This document shows, piece by piece, positions 17,881 to 26,421 of a DNA stretch of 64,000 nt. Positions within the stretch are counted from its first letter, which is position 1. Every line of letters begins with the position of its first letter. A model generated the notes under the pieces. The model saw only the letters and a list, made by a program, of their open reading frames with translations, was not told where the DNA came from and ran no database searches. This DNA is from Sphingomonas sanxanigenens DSM 19645 = NX02 (GTDB taxonomy: Bacteria > Pseudomonadota > Alphaproteobacteria > Sphingomonadales > Sphingomonadaceae): positions 1,854,520 through 1,918,519 of the forward strand of contig NZ_CP006644.1 in assembly GCF_000512205.2 (NCBI RefSeq). The letters are read 5' to 3'. The position numbers and the translations under genes were made by a program.

Positions 17881-18534
17881 ATGAAGTTCTTCGTCGACAC
17901 CGCGGACACTGCCGAAATTGCCGAGCTCGCGGCAACCGGCCTGCTCGATGGCGTCACCACCAATCCGTCGCTGATCCACAAGTCGGGCCGCGACTTCCTG
18001 GAAGTGGTGAAGGAGATTTGCGGGATCGTCGACGGCCCGGTCTCGGCGGAAGTCGTCGCGCTCGATCACGAGACGATGATGAAGGAGGCCGAGATCCTCC
18101 GGAAGATCGCCGACAACGTCACCATCAAGGTGCCGCTGACGATCGATGGCCTCAAGACCTGCAAAGCGTTGAGCGGCGAGGGCACGATGGTGAACGTCAC
18201 GCTCTGCTTCTCCGCCAACCAGGCGCTGCTGGCGGCCAAAGCGGGCGCGAGCTTCATCTCGCCCTTCGTCGGTCGCCATGACGATGTCGGCCTCGACGGC
18301 ATGCAGCTCATCGCCGACATCCGGCTGATCTACGACAATTACGCGTTCGACACCGAGATCCTGGTCGCAAGCGTGCGCCACCCGATCCATGTGCTGGAAT
18401 CGGCCAGGATCGGTGCAGACGTGATGACGGCGCCGCCTGCGGTCATCAAGGCGCTGTTCAACCACCCGCTGACCGACAAGGGCATCCAGGGCTTCATGGC
18501 GGACTGGGCCAAAACCGGCCAGAAGATCGGCTAA
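17881..18534 (+). CDS. tal: Transaldolase, small FSA/TalC-type
   Basis: The 217-residue product starts at ATG 17881; upstream in-frame codons are not supported. [16 protein letters not shown] and [16 protein letters not shown] are hallmarks of the short transaldolase/fructose-6-phosphate aldolase subfamily, and the Schiff-base Lys is expected in NVTIKVPLT. It would move a dihydroxyacetone unit between sugar phosphates in the non-oxidative pentose phosphate pathway. The choice between transaldolase and F6P aldolase is not certain from sequence alone. The gene ends at a strong hairpin. Confidence 0.93.
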   Translation: MKFFVDTADTAEIAELAATGLLDGVTTNPSLIHKSGRDFLEVVKEICGIVDGPVSAEVVALDHETMMKEAEILRKIADNVTIKVPLTIDGLKTCKALSGEGTMVNVTLCFSANQALLAAKAGASFISPFVGRHDDVGLDGMQLIADIRLIYDNYAFDTEILVASVRHPIHVLESARIGADVMTAPPAVIKALFNHPLTDKGIQGFMADWAKTGQKIG

Positions 18535-18542
18535 TGACACGA

Positions 18543-18574
18543 AGCGCCGGGCGGCCCGATAACCGCCCGGCGCT
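18543..18574. terminator. Bidirectional hairpin after transaldolase
   Basis: AGCGCCGGGCGG, loop CCCGATAA, CCGCCCGGCGCT is a 12-bp perfect GC-rich stem between the stop of the transaldolase gene and the stop of the convergent hydrolase gene at 18600. Confidence 0.72.
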
Positions 18575-18599
18575 CGGTACGAACCATGCTTGGCGCCGC

Positions 18600-19262
18600 T
18601 CAGCCAGCGGGTGAGCGCGTCCGGTCCGAATCGGGGCCGCGCAGCGCCTCGATGCCGCTGACCGCCTGGCCGTCGCGCGACCGGTGCGCCGCGCCCATCA
18701 CGCGATCGAGCAGGCGCTGGCCGTCTGCCCAGAAGCCGATATCGCTGTCGGCATTGATATGGCCGAGCGCGCCGGCAGTCTCGAAATGACAGCCCCAATG
18801 CCGGGCCATGTCGAACGAGGCCTGGATCGACGCATAATGATCATCCTCGCTGGCCACGAGGATCGCGGGGAAGGGCAGGATCGCCGGCGCCATCGGCGCG
18901 AAATCCTTGATGCCGGGATGGACGCCCGCGCGCGTCACGTCCGGCGGCGCGACCAGCAGCGCGCCCGCGACCGGCCAGCCATAGGGCTGCCCGGAGAGCG
19001 CCGCCCACCAGGCGACGGCATGGCATCCCAGGCTGTGCGCCACCAGGATCACCGGGGTCGGCGAATTGCGGATGGCCTGGTCGAGCTTCGTCACCCAGCT
19101 GTTACGGTGGGGTGCATCCCATTGGCCGAGGTCGACGCGGCTGCAATCGTCGCGCGATTGTTCCCACAAGGTCTGCCAATGGCCTGGCCCAGAATTGCTC
19201 AGGCCCGGAACCGTCAGCACCAGCGGAGCCCGTCCGTCGAAGTCATGAGACAGTTGCGCCAT
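18600..19262 (-). CDS. RBBP9/YdeN-family alpha/beta hydrolase
   Basis: The 220-residue protein begins at ATG 19262, with AAGGAGG correctly spaced upstream. The opening LTVPGLSNSGPGHWQTLWE and the nucleophile elbow VAHSLGCHAVAWW (Ser in the GHSLG-like AHSLG) identify the small serine-hydrolase family RBBP9/YdeN. A GHIN segment near the C-terminus supplies the likely catalytic His. The physiological substrate is unknown. It is divergent from tlyA. Confidence 0.88.
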   Translation of the reverse strand: MAQLSHDFDGRAPLVLTVPGLSNSGPGHWQTLWEQSRDDCSRVDLGQWDAPHRNSWVTKLDQAIRNSPTPVILVAHSLGCHAVAWWAALSGQPYGWPVAGALLVAPPDVTRAGVHPGIKDFAPMAPAILPFPAILVASEDDHYASIQASFDMARHWGCHFETAGALGHINADSDIGFWADGQRLLDRVMGAAHRSRDGQAVSGIEALRGPDSDRTRSPAG

Positions 19263-19499
19263 CGCAGCCTCCTTACCTCGTCCCTGTTGCTCTTGCCGAA
19301 GGTTGCGGCCGCGCGCCGCTCTAGGGGGACGTCGCGCGGCCGCTGTCTTTCGACGATTTGAAGATAAAGTCTACTGTATAGATAGACAATAGGACGGCGA
19401 TAAAAGGACGGTGCCGCGCGCCAGTCCGACTGCGGCGACAATGCGGCGGCGCTTTCGGGGGCGTGGCGGGCGCCAGCCCGAACGCGTATGGCGCAAGCG

Positions 19500-20237
19500 A
19501 TGCCCAAGATTCGTGCCGATCAACTGCTGGTGGAGCGTGGCCTCGTCGAGTCGCGCGCGCGGGGTCAGGCGTTGATTCTCGCCGGGCTGGTGCTGACGGG
19601 CGACCGCAAGGTCGACAAGGCCGGCCAGATGCTCGCCGAGGATGCGCCGCTGAGCGTGAAGGGGCGGGATCATCCGTGGGTATCGCGTGGCGGGCTCAAG
19701 CTCGATCATGCGCTGACCCATTTCGGGATCGATGTGACCGGCATGGTCGCGATCGACGTCGGCTCGTCGACCGGCGGCTTCACCGACGTGCTGCTGAGCC
19801 GCGGCGCAGCGCGCGTCTATGCAGTCGATTCGGGCACGAACCAGCTTGCCTGGAAGCTGCGGCAGGACGATCGCGTGATCGTCCATGAACAGACCAGCGC
19901 GCGCATCCTGACGGCGGAGCACATCCCCGAGCCAATCGACATCATCGTCTGCGATGCCAGCTTCATCGGCCTCGCCAAGGTGCTCGAACGTCCACTGTCG
20001 TTCGTGCGACCGGACGGGCGGCTGGTCGCACTGATCAAGCCGCAATTCGAGGCTGGCCGAGCCGAGGTTGGCAAGGGCGGTGTGGTCCGTGATCCTGCGG
20101 TGCATGCGCGCGTCTGCGGCGAAGTGGTCGAATGGCTGCAAACGAGCGGCTGGATGGTCGAGGGTGTCGTCGAAAGCCCGGTCACGGGCCCCGAGGGCAA
20201 TGTCGAATTTCTCGTATCCGCGCGGCGCGCGGGCTGA
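19500..20237 (+). CDS. tlyA: TlyA-type rRNA 2'-O-methyltransferase
   Basis: The 245-residue product is read from ATG 19500, matching the family N-terminus MPKIRADQLLVERGL; ATG 19488 adds four residues. An N-terminal S4 RNA-binding domain (residues about 1-60) is followed by an FtsJ-like Rossmann methyltransferase with the SAM motif AIDVGSSTGGFTD and a later VKP-like LIKPQFEAGR. TlyA proteins methylate 16S and/or 23S rRNA ribose positions. A hydrolase gene lies divergently upstream, and tspO follows in the same direction. Confidence 0.93.
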   Translation: MPKIRADQLLVERGLVESRARGQALILAGLVLTGDRKVDKAGQMLAEDAPLSVKGRDHPWVSRGGLKLDHALTHFGIDVTGMVAIDVGSSTGGFTDVLLSRGAARVYAVDSGTNQLAWKLRQDDRVIVHEQTSARILTAEHIPEPIDIIVCDASFIGLAKVLERPLSFVRPDGRLVALIKPQFEAGRAEVGKGGVVRDPAVHARVCGEVVEWLQTSGWMVEGVVESPVTGPEGNVEFLVSARRAG

Positions 20238-20298
20238 ACGGAACCAGCGCCGAAGCGGCGCCTTGCGTCTTGTGACTCCTTCGAAGGGCGGTTGGGTG

Positions 20299-20826
20299 AT
20301 GAGTAGGACTCTCGGCAAGACGCTTCTGCTTACCGTGCCCTCGATCCTGTTGCTCGGCATAGGCTCGGGCTGGATCTCCAGAGCGAGCGAGAGCAATCGC
20401 TGGTATGCTGCGCTGGACAAGCCATGGTTCGTGCCGCCGGGCTGGGCTTTTCCCGTCGCCTGGACGACGCTCTATATCCTGATGGGGGTTGCGCTGGCGC
20501 TGGTGCTCGATGCCCGCGGCGCGCCGGGGCGGGGGCGTGCGATAGGTCTGTTCGCCACCCAGTTGCTGCTCAATCTCTCGTGGTCGCCCTTGTTCTTCGG
20601 GCTCCATCAGGTTCGGATCGCGCTGACGGTGTTGATCGCGATGGCGGTTATGGTGGCAATCACCATCACGCTGTTCCGCCGCATCCGGCCGCTCGCGGGC
20701 TGGTTGCTGCTCCCTTATCTGGCCTGGCTTTGTCTGGCTTCGGCGCTCAATTGGGAGATCGCGCGCCTCAATCCGGACGCGGAAACCCTTGTGCACGGGG
20801 AGCCGAGGGGCCAGATAACCCGCTGA
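20299..20826 (+). CDS. tspO: TspO/MBR-family tryptophan-rich membrane protein
   Basis: The 175-residue five-helix membrane protein starts at ATG 20299, 62 bases after tlyA. The family signature WYAALDKPWFVPPGWAFPVAWTTLYILMG and the later NLSWSPLFFG are clear. TspO proteins bind tetrapyrroles and are linked to stress and to oxygen- and light-dependent gene control in alphaproteobacteria. The bacterial function is not settled. The next gene, ubiK, follows after 29 bases. Confidence 0.95.
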   Translation: MSRTLGKTLLLTVPSILLLGIGSGWISRASESNRWYAALDKPWFVPPGWAFPVAWTTLYILMGVALALVLDARGAPGRGRAIGLFATQLLLNLSWSPLFFGLHQVRIALTVLIAMAVMVAITITLFRRIRPLAGWLLLPYLAWLCLASALNWEIARLNPDAETLVHGEPRGQITR

Positions 20827-20855
20827 TGGGCATCGGCCCGATGGGAGTTTCTTGA

Positions 20856-21167
20856 ATGCAGACCGAAAACCGGTTCTTCGACGATCTGGCCAAGCTGATG
20901 AACGGTGCCGCCGGCACGCTGGCCGGCATGGGGCGTGAGGCCGAGGCATCGGCCCGGCAGCGCGCGCGTGAATGGATCGGCGGGCTGGACTTCGTCAGCC
21001 GCGACGAGTTCGAGGCGGTGAAGGCAATGGCCGCCGCTGCCCGCGATGAGGTGGACGAACTTCGCACGCGCCTCGCGGTGCTCGAGGCGTCGCGTACGGG
21101 CGCACCCGCCGCCGCTGCGCCGGCGGATGTCGATCTGGGCAAGCCCACCTCCGACCCGGTGGATTGA
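20856..21167 (+). CDS. ubiK: UbiK-type accessory factor (BMFP family)
   Basis: The 103-residue protein has a helical N-terminal region (MQTENRFFDDLAKLMNGAAG) and the C-terminal coiled coil FVSRDEFEAVKAMAAAARDEVDELRTRLAVLE typical of the BMFP family. UbiK assists ubiquinone biosynthesis by interacting with lipid and UbiJ. A GGGAG ribosome-binding site precedes the start. A Pro/Ala-rich tail ends the protein. Confidence 0.9.
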   Translation: MQTENRFFDDLAKLMNGAAGTLAGMGREAEASARQRAREWIGGLDFVSRDEFEAVKAMAAAARDEVDELRTRLAVLEASRTGAPAAAAPADVDLGKPTSDPVD

Positions 21168-21279
21168 CCCCCTTCTTATCCACAGGATTTTCCACCGATC
21201 GGGAAATGCCGGCTTGCGCGCGCGCGGCTCTTTCGTAAGGGTCGGCGCGGGCGTGGCCATGCGCCCTGGAAAGGCATGA

Positions 21280-21789
21280 ATGAACCTCGACGAGTTTGAA
21301 GGCGCGCGCGACGACGCCGCGCCCATCGACATGCTCGAAAGCTATTTCTCTGCCCATGGCTGGCAGCACGAGCGCGTCGGCGAAGATGAGATCGTCGCGC
21401 ATGTGCAGGGAAGCTGGGCACAATATGAGCTTCGCTCGGTATGGCGCGAGGAGGATCATGTCCTCCAGTTCCTCGGATTTCCCGATATTCGCGTGACCGC
21501 CGATAAGCATGGCGTCATCTACGAAACGATCGGGCTGATCAACGAACAGCTCTGGCTGGGCCATTTCGAGATGTGGTCCTCTTCGGGCATCGTGCTGTTC
21601 CGGCACGCGGCTTTGATCGAAGGCAGCGACGACGTCTCGATCAGCCTCGAGCAGGCGGAAGCGCTGGTCGAAGCGGCGCTCGATGAATGCGAGCGCTTCT
21701 ACCCGGTTTTCCAGTTCGTTCTGTGGGGCGGGAAGAGCCCGAAGGAAGCGATCGCAGCGGCGCTGATCGAAACGCGCGGCGAGGCCTGA
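21280..21789 (+). CDS. YbjN domain-containing protein
   Basis: The 169-residue soluble protein has the YbjN fold region (MLESYFSAHGWQHERVGEDEIVAHVQGSW-like start, LVEAALDECERFYPVFQFVLWGG-like end). YbjN proteins are stress-associated and related to type III chaperone-like folds; the biochemical role is unknown. The position between ubiK and proC is typical of sphingomonads as far as recalled. An AAAGG sequence lies upstream of the start. Confidence 0.88.
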   Translation: MNLDEFEGARDDAAPIDMLESYFSAHGWQHERVGEDEIVAHVQGSWAQYELRSVWREEDHVLQFLGFPDIRVTADKHGVIYETIGLINEQLWLGHFEMWSSSGIVLFRHAALIEGSDDVSISLEQAEALVEAALDECERFYPVFQFVLWGGKSPKEAIAAALIETRGEA

Positions 21790-21832
21790 CGCGACGGCTG
21801 ACAAGCCTTCCACGGGCGGCTAACGCCGTGCG

Positions 21833-22621
21833 ATGTCTAACGATGCGATCTGGCTGCTCGGATGCGGCAACATGGCGGGCGCGATGCTTCTGCGCTGGCT
21901 GGAGACGGGGCTCGATGCACGCCGCGTGACGGTGATCCGGCCGAGCGGCAAGCCCGTGGCGCCCGGCGTGCGCGTGGTGACGGCAGTGCCGGCCGACGAC
22001 CCGCCGCCGGCCGTGCTGCTGCTCGGCGTCAAGCCGCAGAAATTGGGCGAAGTCGCGGGAATGGCGGCCGGCCCCGAAACGACGTTGATCTCGATCCTCG
22101 CCGGAGCAACCGTGGCGAACCTGCGCGCGGCCTTCCCGGCCGCGGGCACCATCGTGCGGTCCATGCCCAACACCCCCGTCGCACTCGGCAAGGGGGCGGT
22201 GGCGCTGTACGCGCCGTCGCGTACGCCTGAGGCCGAGGCCGTAGCGGCGATGATGGCGCCGCTGGGGCTCGTCGAATGGGTTGAGGACGAGCCTATGCTC
22301 GATGCGGTGACGGCGCTGTCGGGTGCCGGCCCGGCCTTCCTGTTCCGCTTCATCGATGCGCTGGGCGCCGCCGGCGCCGACATTGGCCTGCCGCCCGAAC
22401 AGGCGGCGCGGCTGGCGCTGGCGACGATAGACGGTGCCGCGGCGCTTGCAGTCGCGGCTGGCGAGTCACCCGCGATGCTCGCCGAACGCGTCGCGAGCCC
22501 AGGCGGAGCGACCCGCGCCGGCCTCAACATCCTCGACGGCGAAGCAGGTCTGGCGCCGCTCATCAGCCGCACGCTCGCCGCGGCACGGCAGCGCAGCGCC
22601 GAACTGGCGCGGGGCGGTTGA
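21833..22621 (+). CDS. proC: Pyrroline-5-carboxylate reductase
   Basis: The 262-residue enzyme catalyses the last step of proline synthesis, reducing pyrroline-5-carboxylate with NAD(P)H. The N-terminal nucleotide site (WLLGCGNMAGAML), the segment RSMPNTPVALGKGA, and the C-terminal catalytic signature DAVTALSGAGPAFLFRFIDAL with LAERVASPGGATRAGL are all intact. It follows the YbjN gene by 43 bases and ends at a GC hairpin, which marks the end of the conserved core segment. Confidence 0.96.
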   Translation: MSNDAIWLLGCGNMAGAMLLRWLETGLDARRVTVIRPSGKPVAPGVRVVTAVPADDPPPAVLLLGVKPQKLGEVAGMAAGPETTLISILAGATVANLRAAFPAAGTIVRSMPNTPVALGKGAVALYAPSRTPEAEAVAAMMAPLGLVEWVEDEPMLDAVTALSGAGPAFLFRFIDALGAAGADIGLPPEQAARLALATIDGAAALAVAAGESPAMLAERVASPGGATRAGLNILDGEAGLAPLISRTLAAARQRSAELARGG

Positions 22622-22629
22622 GACAGAAG

Positions 22630-22660
22630 GCCGTGCCCGGCTTGCGGGGCCGGGCGCGGC
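22630..22660 (+). terminator. Hairpin after proC
   Basis: GCCGTGCCCGGC, loop TTGCGGG, GCCGGGCGCGGC pairs along 12 positions with one G-U pair and begins nine bases after the proC stop. No T-tract is present, so termination strength is uncertain. Confidence 0.6.
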
Positions 22661-23218
22661 ATGCCGCCGACCATCCCCGTTCACGGCGGCATGGAGTGTA
22701 GAGCGCTGCAGAGCGGATGCGACGATCGGCCTATTCGCCAATCGCAAGGGGGGCGTCCGGCAAGGCACGAAGCGCGGCTGCGGACTGTCTCAAAGCCATG
22801 GCTCCCATTTCAGGATACGTCTAAAACAATTTTGCTATTCGTATCGGATGAAGCAAGAAAAACCATATCACGGTATCGCGCTTCGGCAAGAACCTCTTCG
22901 ATCTGGCAACCGGTTAAATCTGACGCATTTGCTTCCGATGCGCCTCTCTCGTCTCCACGGGAGCCGACACATGGAATCCGAAAGAGAGAGCGTGACCGTG
23001 CGGAGCGCATTAGACTTGCTGGCGGTCCGAAGCCTTCTTTGAGAGAGCGGGCTGTCGCTCTCGCTCGAGAAAAGGGTGAGGTTCGTACAAAGGACCTCAC
23101 CGATATCGGCGTTCACCGCTGCTATCTTTCCCGTATGTGTGTCGAGGGATTGCTGGTGAAGGTCGGCTTCGGCCGATACCGGGCTGCGCGATCTAGGAAG
23201 AAGGTTGTGAAAGACTGA
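22661..23218 (+). CDS. AbiEi-like winged-helix protein or remnant
   Basis: The frame is open for 185 codons, but only the last 75 or so look like protein-coding sequence: PSLRERAVALAREKGEVRTKDLTDIGVHRCYLSRM followed by GLLVKVGFGRYRA. This resembles the N-terminal DNA-binding domain of type IV (AbiEi-like) antitoxins. The first 110 codons have odd composition and lower GC, and a true start is not obvious. No AbiEii-type nucleotidyltransferase toxin follows. A well-formed terminator directly after the stop suggests that it is, or recently was, expressed. It is either a short regulator with an unusual start or a truncated acquired gene. Confidence 0.45.
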   Translation: MPPTIPVHGGMECRALQSGCDDRPIRQSQGGRPARHEARLRTVSKPWLPFQDTSKTILLFVSDEARKTISRYRASARTSSIWQPVKSDAFASDAPLSSPREPTHGIRKRERDRAERIRLAGGPKPSLRERAVALAREKGEVRTKDLTDIGVHRCYLSRMCVEGLLVKVGFGRYRAARSRKKVVKD

Positions 23219-23224
23219 CTTTTC

Positions 23225-23255
23225 TGCGTGAGCGGATGATCGGTCACGCATTTTT
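23225..23255 (+). terminator. Rho-independent terminator after AbiEi-like gene
   Basis: TGCGTGA and TCACGCA form a stem with a 12-base loop that can pair further, followed immediately by TTTTTG. This is the most classical intrinsic terminator in the window, placed six bases after the stop at 23218. Confidence 0.75.
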
Positions 23256-24010
23256 GCATACAATGCCACTGCTGAAGGGGGAATGTGATCATTCAATCAG
23301 CGTGATTGCTGTCACCTGAAACTCTGCCAGGCGGAGCAATTCCCTCTAACAATCTGATAGAGATACGAGGCGTGGCAGTTCAGCACTCCGAAGAGCGTGT
23401 GGCACATCCAGCCGCCGATTGATCCGATACCTGAATGCCCGATCGCGATTCAGCCCGCAACAGGGAGGGCACTGAAGTGCCGTTTCGGCAGAAGTTGGCG
23501 TAGGGAAGCAGAATCCGGACGTTAGGCGCACAGTCAGAGCCTGCTTTTCTCACTCTCCCGAAAGAATGGTCGCGTTCTGAGGCACCGACTCGGCCCGAAT
23601 CGCCAGGTTGCCACGCGACGGATTGAGATTGCGGGCAGTGGGTCAGTTTGAATTCCGCCTGAGGCGGACCATCACGGTCGATCTGATGTGGAACGGCTAG
23701 GATCGGGTGGTTAGTTCTCGGTCGGCTTTCGTGTCGAGCGATGCCGAAAGCCGTCACTCACGCTGTGTAAAAACCGTTCCGGTTTCGACACCCGCAGCAA
23801 CATGGCAGTTCACGCTCAATCATGAACATTCTATGCCGGATGCGTGAAGGCGGCGTTTCGAATCACTGCACCGACAAGCCGCCAAGCTGATGGCAACAGG
23901 CAGTCCTGATCGATCAGAAGACAAAAACGGCTCGTAAGCCGCTTGCGGGGAAATGGCCGGTACGTGATCAACCGTGTTGCGAATCCGACCATCTTCCATA
24001 AGCTTGCCGC
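23256..24010. other. Gene-poor, lower-GC stretch
   Basis: No credible gene was found here: open frames are short and have shadow-like composition. The only structure seen is the 22-base arm at 23,633-23,654, which recurs inverted at 25,328-25,349. The stretch may be decayed mobile-element sequence. Confidence 0.6.
23633..23654 (+). repeat. Inverted repeat, left arm (possible IS21-like end remnant)
   Basis: The 22 bases beginning GGGCAGTGGGTCAG and ending TTGAATT are an exact reverse complement of 25,328-25,349. The wording (GGGTCAGTTTGAATTCCGCC) recalls the sub-terminal repeats of IS21-family elements; no transposase remains between the arms. Confidence 0.7.
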
Positions 24011-25201
24011 ATGAAATCCGCACTGCTGCTTCTGGCTGTCGCTTCGGCGGTCGCAATCGCCCAAGCGCCGGTTCATCAGGATGACGTCGCGCTCTACGAA
24101 AAGCACGACTGGTTCACCCTGCGGGACCGCATCACCGCTGGAACCGCAAAGGATTCGCTCGCGATTGGCGCCACCGCTGTGGCGTTCGGCGATGAGGCGA
24201 AGGCGCGGGCGCATCTGCAACCGCTGCTGGCGGGCAAACAGGCAGCTGAAGCGCATGGTTGGCTCAGCTATATGGACCTGCGCAAGGGGCATTACCGAGC
24301 GGCGGCGGCGCACATCGCGGCGACCGATCCGAGCAACCCCAATCCGCTCGCCGAGACGTTCCGCACGCTTCCCGATCAGATCACTGCCGCCATGGCGCCC
24401 GCGACGATCCGATATCGCATTTTCCAGCATAAGCTGTTCGTCCCCGCCGCGGTGAACGACAAGCCGGCCGAACTCATCGTCGATACCGACGCCAACCTGT
24501 CCTTCCTCAGCGAAACCGCAGCGAAGGAGATGGGCCTTACCGTCAGTGACAGCGCGGCGACTACCGCTAGGGCGCTCGGGGCAGGATCGCGCCTCAGGAT
24601 CACGACTGCTGATGTGCGTATCGGCAAAGCGCATCTGCGCAACGTGGCCTTCATGGTGCTGCCCGACGATGCCAGTCTATTCGCTACGTTGGCCCCGCGG
24701 CAACAGGGCGCGCTCGGCCTTCCGGTCTTGCTCGGGTTGGAGCAGGTGAGCTGGGACCGCGACGGCAATTTCTGGATCGGCGTCGGACACGATCCCGCGC
24801 GCCCCTCATCTCCGCTCGGTTACGACGGCGCCGATCCCATCGTTCGCTTCTCTCATGAACATATGGCGCTGACCGGTGTGTTCGACACGGGCGCCGAGAC
24901 GACCGACCTGTGGCCGCCCTTCGCCAAGTCTTTCGCGGTGCTGCTCGAGGAAAAAGGCGCGCCCGGAATGAAGCAGGTGCGCGGGTTTGGCGGCAACGGG
25001 CAAATCCCGGAGGTCGTCGTGCCGGAGATCAGCCTGGAACTCGGCGGCATGACTGTCCGGGCGGCGCCGGCGCACGTGTTGACCGTCAAGACGACCGCCA
25101 ACAGCGATTGGCTCGCCGGGCGCATGGGACTTGACCTGCTGCGCCAGGCCGAGCGCGTCACGATCGATTTTCGCGCAAACAGGCTCCAACTGACGGAATA
25201 G
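24011..25201 (+). CDS. Secreted retropepsin-like aspartyl protease
   Basis: The 396-residue protein has a signal peptide (MKSALLLLAVASAVAIAQA), a helical N-terminal region, and two retropepsin-like halves. The second carries the canonical active-site motif FDTGAETT (D292-T-G-A). The first has VDTDANLS (D158-T-D-A), with Asp where Gly is usual, so this half may be altered or inactive. The family acts in the periplasm. Inverted 22-base repeats flank the gene at about 350 bases upstream and 130 bases downstream, and no gene is closely attached to it. This suggests movement or insertion next to a mobile element. Confidence 0.8.
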   Translation: MKSALLLLAVASAVAIAQAPVHQDDVALYEKHDWFTLRDRITAGTAKDSLAIGATAVAFGDEAKARAHLQPLLAGKQAAEAHGWLSYMDLRKGHYRAAAAHIAATDPSNPNPLAETFRTLPDQITAAMAPATIRYRIFQHKLFVPAAVNDKPAELIVDTDANLSFLSETAAKEMGLTVSDSAATTARALGAGSRLRITTADVRIGKAHLRNVAFMVLPDDASLFATLAPRQQGALGLPVLLGLEQVSWDRDGNFWIGVGHDPARPSSPLGYDGADPIVRFSHEHMALTGVFDTGAETTDLWPPFAKSFAVLLEEKGAPGMKQVRGFGGNGQIPEVVVPEISLELGGMTVRAAPAHVLTVKTTANSDWLAGRMGLDLLRQAERVTIDFRANRLQLTE

Positions 25202-25327
25202 ACACGTCTCGCTACGGTCGAACGAACTCGGGCTACCAATTCCCGGATCGTATGCCGGGCTTTGCGACGGCGGCTCTCGGGATTGACAAACTCGCCTCGG
25301 CTATGACCGATTTGGGGCGGCAACGGA

Positions 25328-25349
25328 AATTCAAACTGACCCACTGCCC
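25328..25349 (-). repeat. Inverted repeat, right arm (possible IS21-like end remnant)
   Basis: This is the exact reverse complement of 23,633-23,654. It lies between the aspartyl-protease stop and the convergent oxidoreductase stop at 25386. Confidence 0.7.
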
Positions 25350-25385
25350 TCGATCCACTTAAATCGTGTACCAGGAACGCGTCGT

Positions 25386-26057
25386 TCAGCTTCCGTCCGA
25401 GATCGAAGGCGGAGCCGCCGCGCCATCTTGCTCCACGGCAAGCCTCGCGCAAATCTTGCGTGCCCGCTCGCGGACATCGAAAAGATGCTCGTCGATGATG
25501 CGTGTGGGCAAACCTTCGACGATACTGCCGATGTGAAGATAGTCAGCCGATTTCATCGAAAAGGCTCGGAAGAGATATCGGCTCGATAATTCCCTGAGCG
25601 AGTCCAACTGTCCTTGTTCGTCCAGCCATGCGTCGCGCGCGCCCGATGTCGTGATCGTGATCATATGCCCTGTGGTCAACGGGCCTTGTCCTGTGCGATC
25701 CTGCACCTGATGCGGCGTGACGCCCGCGCCGATCACGCGATCGACATAGCCCTTCATCATGGCGGGCGGCAGGCCAAACCAGATCGGATGAATGAGCGCC
25801 ACAACGTCACAACCCTCGATGGCTTCGAGTTCGGCTCGCACATCAGGCGCGATCTCGAAACCACGCTTGTCGGGCCGCTCTTCGTTCTTGAGTACCGGAT
25901 CGAACTTCATCGCATAGAGATCACGCAGGATTGCCTCTTGCCCGCATTCCCGAACTGTCTCGCAATAGGCGTGCGCGATGGCGGCGTTGAAGCTCTGTGG
26001 ATCGGGATGGATGAGGATCGCCACATGTCGGGCATGCCCCTTTGCCGCGTCAGCCAT
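25386..26057 (-). CDS. Flavodoxin-fold NAD(P)H dehydrogenase (NQO/KefF-like)
   Basis: The 223-residue protein opens with AILIHPDPQSFNAAIAHAYCETV, the FMN/FAD-binding pattern of the NAD(P)H:quinone oxidoreductase/KefF group, and contains the family segment VALIHPIWFGLPPAMMKGYVDRV. It probably reduces quinones with two electrons. It lies at the left edge of the accessory block, divergent from the fnr-like gene, and has a strong FixJ-box-like element upstream (26,110-26,124). Low-oxygen induction is therefore inferred. The substrate is unknown. Confidence 0.9.
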   Translation of the reverse strand: MADAAKGHARHVAILIHPDPQSFNAAIAHAYCETVRECGQEAILRDLYAMKFDPVLKNEERPDKRGFEIAPDVRAELEAIEGCDVVALIHPIWFGLPPAMMKGYVDRVIGAGVTPHQVQDRTGQGPLTTGHMITITTSGARDAWLDEQGQLDSLRELSSRYLFRAFSMKSADYLHIGSIVEGLPTRIIDEHLFDVRERARKICARLAVEQDGAAAPPSISDGS

Positions 26058-26109
26058 CGAACGTCTCCTTCAGCTGTAATGCTACCCTACCGCACGATGG
26101 CTCGCCCTT

Positions 26110-26124
26110 GGGGAAATTACGCAA
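26110..26124 (-). promoter_or_regulatory. FixJ-box-like element upstream of the oxidoreductase gene
   Basis: On the minus strand it reads TTGCGTAATTTCCCC, 53 bases from the start codon. It is one of the best matches to the shared pattern TTACGTAATTTCCC seen before many units of this block. Confidence 0.55.
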
Positions 26125-26308
26125 CGATGGACATCACTGACGAAGCGGCCCGTTGCTGTCCCGCCAGAATGTGGCTCACAGCCCTATCGCCTCGGCGAGC
26201 AGAACGGCGTCGTGCGGCGCTGGCCTGGGCCTACAAGGTCATGTCGGCCCGTCTGACGACCGGGATCGTTTCCACGCATCGGGATTACTACTGATAGCAG
26301 GCTCATCG

Positions 26309-26324
26309 CCACGTGGTATTTCGC
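26309..26324 (+). promoter_or_regulatory. Weak FixJ-box-like element upstream of the fnr-like gene
   Basis: CCACGTGGTATTTCGC lies about 100 bases before the start at 26422. The match is partial, so the assignment is tentative. Confidence 0.3.
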
Positions 26325-26421
26325 TTGGGTTCTCGGGTTTGACCTCGCGGTCGGCTTCCGAGATCGTAGCCGGCCCGAACCCTGGGCTCCCGCCGGCGTG
26401 GATGCGCGAGTGGGGACGAAG

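Noticed and set aside
19362-19400. AT-rich imperfect inverted repeat (GTCTACTG...AGATAGAC) between the hydrolase and tlyA genes.
   Set aside because: Imperfect, with no clear promoter geometry; likely just the shared divergent promoter region.
23380-23757. A 125-codon minus-strand frame in the gene-poor stretch.
   Set aside because: Composition is not protein-like and it runs across the inverted-repeat arm; treated as non-coding.
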